IMG/VR virus record: IMGVR_UViG_3300024052_000085
Location: 1-64,000 of that record
Strand: one strand, 5' to 3'
Source of the DNA: a virus
DNA length: 64,000 nt
Made by a program: the position numbers and the translations under genes. Each line of letters opens with the position of its first letter. Position 1 is the stretch's first letter. Positions 60,104 to 64,000 of this stretch are shown piece by piece. Below the pieces are notes generated by a model. The model saw only the letters and a list, made by a program, of their open reading frames with translations. It searched no databases and had not been told where the DNA came from.

Positions 60104-60675
60104 TGAATTACCAATTAAATTATAAAGGACCAGAATATTTAAGTAGTCTAAAAGGCGTTTGGGAAGATACTATACCGGAAGTAGGATCTCCAGGTTTCAA
60201 AAGAACTTTAGATAACATATTTGAAGAGGGTTCTTCATATCCATCAGCTAAAATTATCCAATCCATTTTCATTCTAAAAGCTTTAACAGGTAGAGAGAAA
60301 AAACGTCTATCTAGAATAACAAACAAACTTTGGGAAGAAGGAAAAATAGATCTAGACGAGGCTTCGCGTAGAGAGCTTCAGCAATATAAACTTGCTTATC
60401 CTATATTATCTTACGAACAGTTAAGAAGCAAAATTCCGGCTAGAGTAAGAACAATGAAAAAACAAGACTCTATAATGAAAACCGAAGAAGAGTTAATAGC
60501 TGAAGGTTACAGCTTAGTTTTTGAAGAACCATATCAGGGGATTGTAGATACTCGAGGTACTTGGAGAGATTCCGAGGGTTTTGGAGCTAGTAGAGAAAAG
60601 TATTTTGTAACTTCTTTACCTTGGGAGCAGACTCTAGAAGATCTAGTAGACGAAGAATACGTATTAGAGTTTTAA
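60103..60675 (+). CDS. hypothetical protein, 190 aa
   Basis: Helical, charged; no motif recognised. Start coupled to the previous stop by TAATG. Part of the uninterrupted last operon. Confidence 0.6.
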   Translation: MNYQLNYKGPEYLSSLKGVWEDTIPEVGSPGFKRTLDNIFEEGSSYPSAKIIQSIFILKALTGREKKRLSRITNKLWEEGKIDLDEASRRELQQYKLAYPILSYEQLRSKIPARVRTMKKQDSIMKTEEELIAEGYSLVFEEPYQGIVDTRGTWRDSEGFGASREKYFVTSLPWEQTLEDLVDEEYVLEF

Positions 60676-60678
60676 TTT

Positions 60679-61149
60679 ATGAGTACTTATAACGATAGCG
60701 GAAGAAGAATAGCTCCAGGTTCTGATCCTGAAGTTCTTGAACATATTTTTGAAATAAAACAAGAGATAGGGAAAGCTCGTCAGAAAGAAGCACGTAAAAA
60801 TAATTCTTGGAAGTATAGACATACTGAGAAGGGAATAGATACACGAAAGAACTATAGAAAGAATACTGTTAAAGGTATTCAACATAGAATTAATACTCTC
60901 ATAAACAGACGGGACGAACTTGCAGCAGCAAAAATGCTTAGCAGTCAAAAATACGATACCAGCGAGATGTTTTGGAACATTAAAGAACAGTTTCCAGAAA
61001 TGTCTATAGAGGGTATCGTAAAAGTTATGAGTATGAGACCTAGTAAACTTAGAGGTCAAGAATCTATTTTAGACTTTTTAGATAGCTTAGGAGAAGTACA
61101 AGGTCCTGGAGCTGAATTCTATAACTATCCAGGAGGTAGCGATATCTAA
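60679..61149 (+). CDS. hypothetical basic helical protein, 156 aa
   Basis: Very basic and helical in the first 90 residues (KARQKEARKNNSWK). No ribosome binding site visible. Likely nucleic-acid or protein binding; not recognised. Confidence 0.6.
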   Translation: MSTYNDSGRRIAPGSDPEVLEHIFEIKQEIGKARQKEARKNNSWKYRHTEKGIDTRKNYRKNTVKGIQHRINTLINRRDELAAAKMLSSQKYDTSEMFWNIKEQFPEMSIEGIVKVMSMRPSKLRGQESILDFLDSLGEVQGPGAEFYNYPGGSDI

Positions 61150-62105
61150 TGCCAGAAGAACTACCTGATCGAATAAGAGAGCGTATCTACGATCCAGATA
61201 AAGATGAAGCTGCTATAGCTCGTAGAAAAAAAGAAGAGCCTAAATCAGCTAATCCTAAAGGAACGCGAAGAGCAAGTATACCTGGTTATATGACTTTAGA
61301 CTCGAAATTTCGAGATTATATCCATATAGCAGCTCTAAAATATATGTGGGAATATGATTCTGTTCCCGTAGTAGATGCTCGTACAGATGAAGATGATTGG
61401 AAAACTTTAGAGTGGTCTAACTTTAAAAAGATACTTATAAAGGAAATAGATGGTAGAGGATACAATCAAATTCAAAGAGAGCTTATAGACGATTATGAAG
61501 AGCTGACTGGATTACAAAAAAAGATATTATCTTTCATTCGAGTTTCTAGAGATGGTCTAATTAGTGGATATCGTGCAAGAATAGAAGAGCATAATAAACA
61601 ACTTGAAAACCCTGAGAGAATCACTCAGTTACAAAGACGTAAGCCTGAAGGTTATTATACTAAAACTAGAAAACCCGGAGTTAGAGGAAGACCTACAGGG
61701 TCTTTTAAATCTCCCGAAGAAAGAAAAGCTGATAAAGAAAAAAGAGATAAATTCAAAGAGTCTATAGAAATAGAACAGGCTGCTGAAGCAGAAGTATCTC
61801 TTGATTTCTGGAGGCTGTCTACATTACCTCTAGAAGAGGACGGATTAGGCCTTGAGGAGCCAATGCTTCTCGAAGACTGGCAAGAAATGAAACTTGCAGA
61901 AATAAAAGAAAGACAGACTAGAGGAGAGTCTTCAGATGCTGCTTTAGAAGATTTACCTAGTTGGGCTAGAAGAGCTATACTAGAAAAAGGCCTTTCAGAC
62001 TTATTAGTAGCAATAGAATCTGAAGAACCTGGTGAATTCAATGAAAACCTTTTTTCTATCGATATGAGTATAGAATCTGACGATAATGAAGAGGTCGAAA
62101 TATAA
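61149..62105 (+). CDS. hypothetical protein with AT-hook-like motif, 318 aa
   Basis: Basic first two-thirds including RKPGVRGRPTGSFKS (about 172-186), which resembles an AT-hook (R-G-R-P), and a strongly acidic last third. May bind AT-rich DNA. Family not recognised. Confidence 0.65.
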   Translation: MPEELPDRIRERIYDPDKDEAAIARRKKEEPKSANPKGTRRASIPGYMTLDSKFRDYIHIAALKYMWEYDSVPVVDARTDEDDWKTLEWSNFKKILIKEIDGRGYNQIQRELIDDYEELTGLQKKILSFIRVSRDGLISGYRARIEEHNKQLENPERITQLQRRKPEGYYTKTRKPGVRGRPTGSFKSPEERKADKEKRDKFKESIEIEQAAEAEVSLDFWRLSTLPLEEDGLGLEEPMLLEDWQEMKLAEIKERQTRGESSDAALEDLPSWARRAILEKGLSDLLVAIESEEPGEFNENLFSIDMSIESDDNEEVEI

Positions 62106-62521
62106 TGGTATCTCGTGATTACACTTTAAATACAAAACTAGTACAAGCATTGCAGAAGGATAGTCCTGATCATGTTTATCTACGTACAATCTACGGAACT
62201 ACAGTAAGACTTAAAAAGTCAAAAGTTAGAGCATTTATTCGCACCTTACAAAAAATGAAAGCAGCAAGAGCATCTGGAATGGTAAACCAACCTTTCAGTT
62301 ATAAGAGAATTATTATGAATGCTCCAGAATATGTATTAATAATACCTGCAATAGCTGCTGAGTATCCTGACTTAATAAACGATGAAATTATGGACTACTT
62401 TGATGAATGTTCTCAACATATAGAAGATGCTGCTGTATACTTACTAAGTGAAGCATATAAGAATAAATCGAGTACTAAAGAAGTTAAACCGAAACCTTTA
62501 GATACATCCGATGCTGAATAA
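62105..62521 (+). CDS. hypothetical helical protein, 138 aa
   Basis: Basic N-terminal half, acidic C-terminal half, no motifs. Coupled by TAATG at the start; overlaps the next gene by 11 bases. Confidence 0.6.
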   Translation: MVSRDYTLNTKLVQALQKDSPDHVYLRTIYGTTVRLKKSKVRAFIRTLQKMKAARASGMVNQPFSYKRIIMNAPEYVLIIPAIAAEYPDLINDEIMDYFDECSQHIEDAAVYLLSEAYKNKSSTKEVKPKPLDTSDAE

Positions 62522-62732
62522 ACTAAAACTTAGAAAGATTAACGGTAAGCTATTTACTCCAAGATATATGGTTCCAGATAAGGAAGATATAGATATGTCT
62601 CGTCAAATAGAAGAAGAAATTTACTGTATTATTTGCACAAGCAGTAACATAACAGAACGTAACTGTAAAGTAATTTGCAACAACTGCGGGTACACAAGAG
62701 ACTGTAGCGACCCCTATATTAAAGGAGAATAA
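62511..62732 (+). CDS. zinc-ribbon protein, 73 aa
   Basis: CIIC and CNNCGY with a final Cys form a TFIIS/TFIIB-like zinc ribbon (C-x2-C...C-x2-C) in the last 40 residues. May touch RNA polymerase or DNA. Overlaps the gene before it. Confidence 0.7.
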   Translation: MLNKLKLRKINGKLFTPRYMVPDKEDIDMSRQIEEEIYCIICTSSNITERNCKVICNNCGYTRDCSDPYIKGE

Positions 62733-62735
62733 GAA

Positions 62736-63257
62736 ATGGAAATAACTAGTCAAGGTAATGAATTAAAGACAGCCCTTAGTACTCAAGAAAATCTTCCTGA
62801 GGATGGACAAAAAATCTTATCTGTATTACAAAATGCTGATCAAGGATCGTCTCCTGACGATTTAGCTTCTGTAATGGAAGATAAAGATGATTCGTTAGAC
62901 TCCCAACAATGGGAAGAAGTAATAGAAGGTCTCAAAGATAGAAATCTCTTGGCCGATAGTGTCGGTTCTAGTTCTCTAGAAAATACTATGGGATCTATGG
63001 ATCCTATAGGAGGCAGTGATACTCTGCAAGGTCATTCTGACGATGTAGGACATTTAATGTTACGTCCTCGAAATATGCAAAATGCCTCTAAAGACTGTAC
63101 ACGTTGCGGATCACACTTTACAGGTCAAAGAGCTTTATCAGATATAGATCTTTGTGTAGCTTGCGCTAGTCAAGATGCTGAATCTACATGGGGTGCAATG
63201 GATGATACAATCTCAAATATGGGTCTAACTATCGAGCCAGGAGAATTTAGTATCTAA
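62736..63257 (+). CDS. protein with helical N-terminus and zinc knuckle, 173 aa
   Basis: AAAGGAG site. The first 75 residues resemble a winged-helix fold (ILSVLQNADQGSSPDDLASVM); CTRCGSHF and CVAC near residues 120-145 form a zinc ribbon. A regulator is plausible. Confidence 0.65.
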   Translation: MEITSQGNELKTALSTQENLPEDGQKILSVLQNADQGSSPDDLASVMEDKDDSLDSQQWEEVIEGLKDRNLLADSVGSSSLENTMGSMDPIGGSDTLQGHSDDVGHLMLRPRNMQNASKDCTRCGSHFTGQRALSDIDLCVACASQDAESTWGAMDDTISNMGLTIEPGEFSI

Positions 63258-63712
63258 TGGCTGACTTTAGCAAACCGCCTGAAGGTGCTTTAGAAGTACT
63301 TTCGGCTGCCGCAGAGGTTATAACAGAAGCTACTGGCGGAGATACTGTTTATCTTTATGGTAGTGCAGGAAGATACTATAAAGGTATTTCAGACCCAGGA
63401 ATTAGAACTGTAGGTAGAAATAAAAGAATAGAACCAGGAAGAAGGTTCTCAGCTACTAGTGACTTTGATATAGGAATACAAACTGCAGATCCTAGAGATA
63501 CTCTAGCTATATTAAACGAGCTGATAGCTGAAGGTAGAATACCTAGATTTATTCCTAGAACTATAATACCTAAAGGCGATATCCGTACAATCCAAAATAA
63601 AGGAAATTGGCCTTCAGGACATATTGTATCCTATATAATCCATGACGGTCTATTACATGGAAGAGGTAAAGACCAATACATATTTGGAGATACCGAGGAA
63701 TATAGAGTATAA
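63257..63712 (+). CDS. nucleotidyltransferase-fold protein (MNT-like), 151 aa
   Basis: VYLYGSAGRYYKG near residues 29-41, then ATSDFDIGI near 68-76, gives the G-S-x-G-R...S-D-x-D pattern of polymerase-beta-type nucleotidyltransferases, which transfer NMP to RNA, antibiotics or proteins. An insert separates the two halves. Partner and substrate unknown. Confidence 0.65.
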   Translation: MADFSKPPEGALEVLSAAAEVITEATGGDTVYLYGSAGRYYKGISDPGIRTVGRNKRIEPGRRFSATSDFDIGIQTADPRDTLAILNELIAEGRIPRFIPRTIIPKGDIRTIQNKGNWPSGHIVSYIIHDGLLHGRGKDQYIFGDTEEYRV

Positions 63713-64000
63713 TGAATTTAAGCGAGTTATTTAAAATAGCATTGAAGAGCGGTGAGGATAAAGCTTTACTTAATAAGACTCTTAATCCTCTACGTAGAGC
63801 TGGAACTCAACACATTTTACGTCCTAGATACGGTATTCTAACCTTTGGAAGTCTGTTAAATGCCTCTGAAGAAGAACATAATAAGTGGCTTCAACTAAGA
63901 AGAGATATGGACCATGGTAAAATAGATGTCACAGTAGAAGACATACTTGAAGCATATCCTGACTACTTCGAAAGATTACGTATTAGAGAGTTCGGGCCAA
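63712..64000 (+). CDS. hypothetical protein, cut by the window end
   Basis: At least 96 residues, helical and charged, with no stop before the right edge. TAATG overlap with the previous stop supports the start. It may follow functionally from the nucleotidyltransferase. Not recognised. Confidence 0.6.
   Translation, partial: MNLSELFKIALKSGEDKALLNKTLNPLRRAGTQHILRPRYGILTFGSLLNASEEEHNKWLQLRRDMDHGKIDVTVEDILEAYPDYFERLRIREFGP

Overview
The window is one continuous, AT-rich block of about 110 genes, all on the + strand. Genes are packed tightly: more than twenty neighbours share the TAATG stop/start overlap, and others overlap by a few codons. Bacterial expression signals are clear: AGGAGG ribosome binding sites, TTGACT/TAAAAT- and TATAAT-type promoters, hairpin-plus-T-run terminators, and a protein that is a stand-alone sigma-70 region 4. 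I read it as part of a bacterial virus genome, or a virus-like plasmid. No rRNA or tRNA, and no tailed-phage terminase, portal, HK97 capsid or tail gene, was recognised. The last gene runs off the right edge, so the element continues.

Layout. 1-9.7 kb: many small acidic or zinc-binding proteins of unknown role, the sigma-region-4 protein and a ParB-like protein, separated by RNA hairpins and strong ribosome binding sites; this looks like an early or host-takeover region. 9.8-18.3 kb: zinc proteins, an orotate-PRTase-like protein, a divergent family-B DNA polymerase, a Sak4-like ATPase, an ssDNA-binding-like protein, an ADP-ribosyltransferase-like protein, a J-domain protein and a short methyltransferase. 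18.4-25.8 kb: QueC, QueE, FolE, a Cas4/RecB-like nuclease, a DpdA-like transglycosylase and a uracil-DNA-glycosylase/exonuclease/PolA fusion. Together these form a 7-deazaguanine DNA modification and replication module. A strongly folded RNA of about 120 nt follows folE.

25.8-47.4 kb is the presumed virion module. It has canonical promoters, a 29-residue basic peptide, two almost identical 66-residue two-helix membrane proteins, a strong terminator, a 2203-residue protein, a Zot-like ATPase, several small membrane proteins, two signal-peptide proteins and a 2564-residue membrane-anchored surface protein with repeated beta modules. Tiny hydrophobic coat-like proteins with a Zot-type ATPase recall filamentous phages, while the coat sequence recalls the two-helix coat proteins of archaeal spindle-shaped viruses.

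47.4-64 kb holds glycosylation genes (GT2-GtrA, a DUF2723-type membrane glycosyltransferase, a mannose-6-phosphate isomerase-type cupin), two further short methyltransferases (a third copy lies just upstream at 46 kb), an HNH protein with a membrane tail, zinc ribbons, a putative HEXXH metalloprotease, a nucleotidyltransferase-like protein and many unrecognised proteins. My overall inference is a bacterial virus with modified DNA that builds a membrane-associated, possibly glycosylated virion by a non-tailed route.
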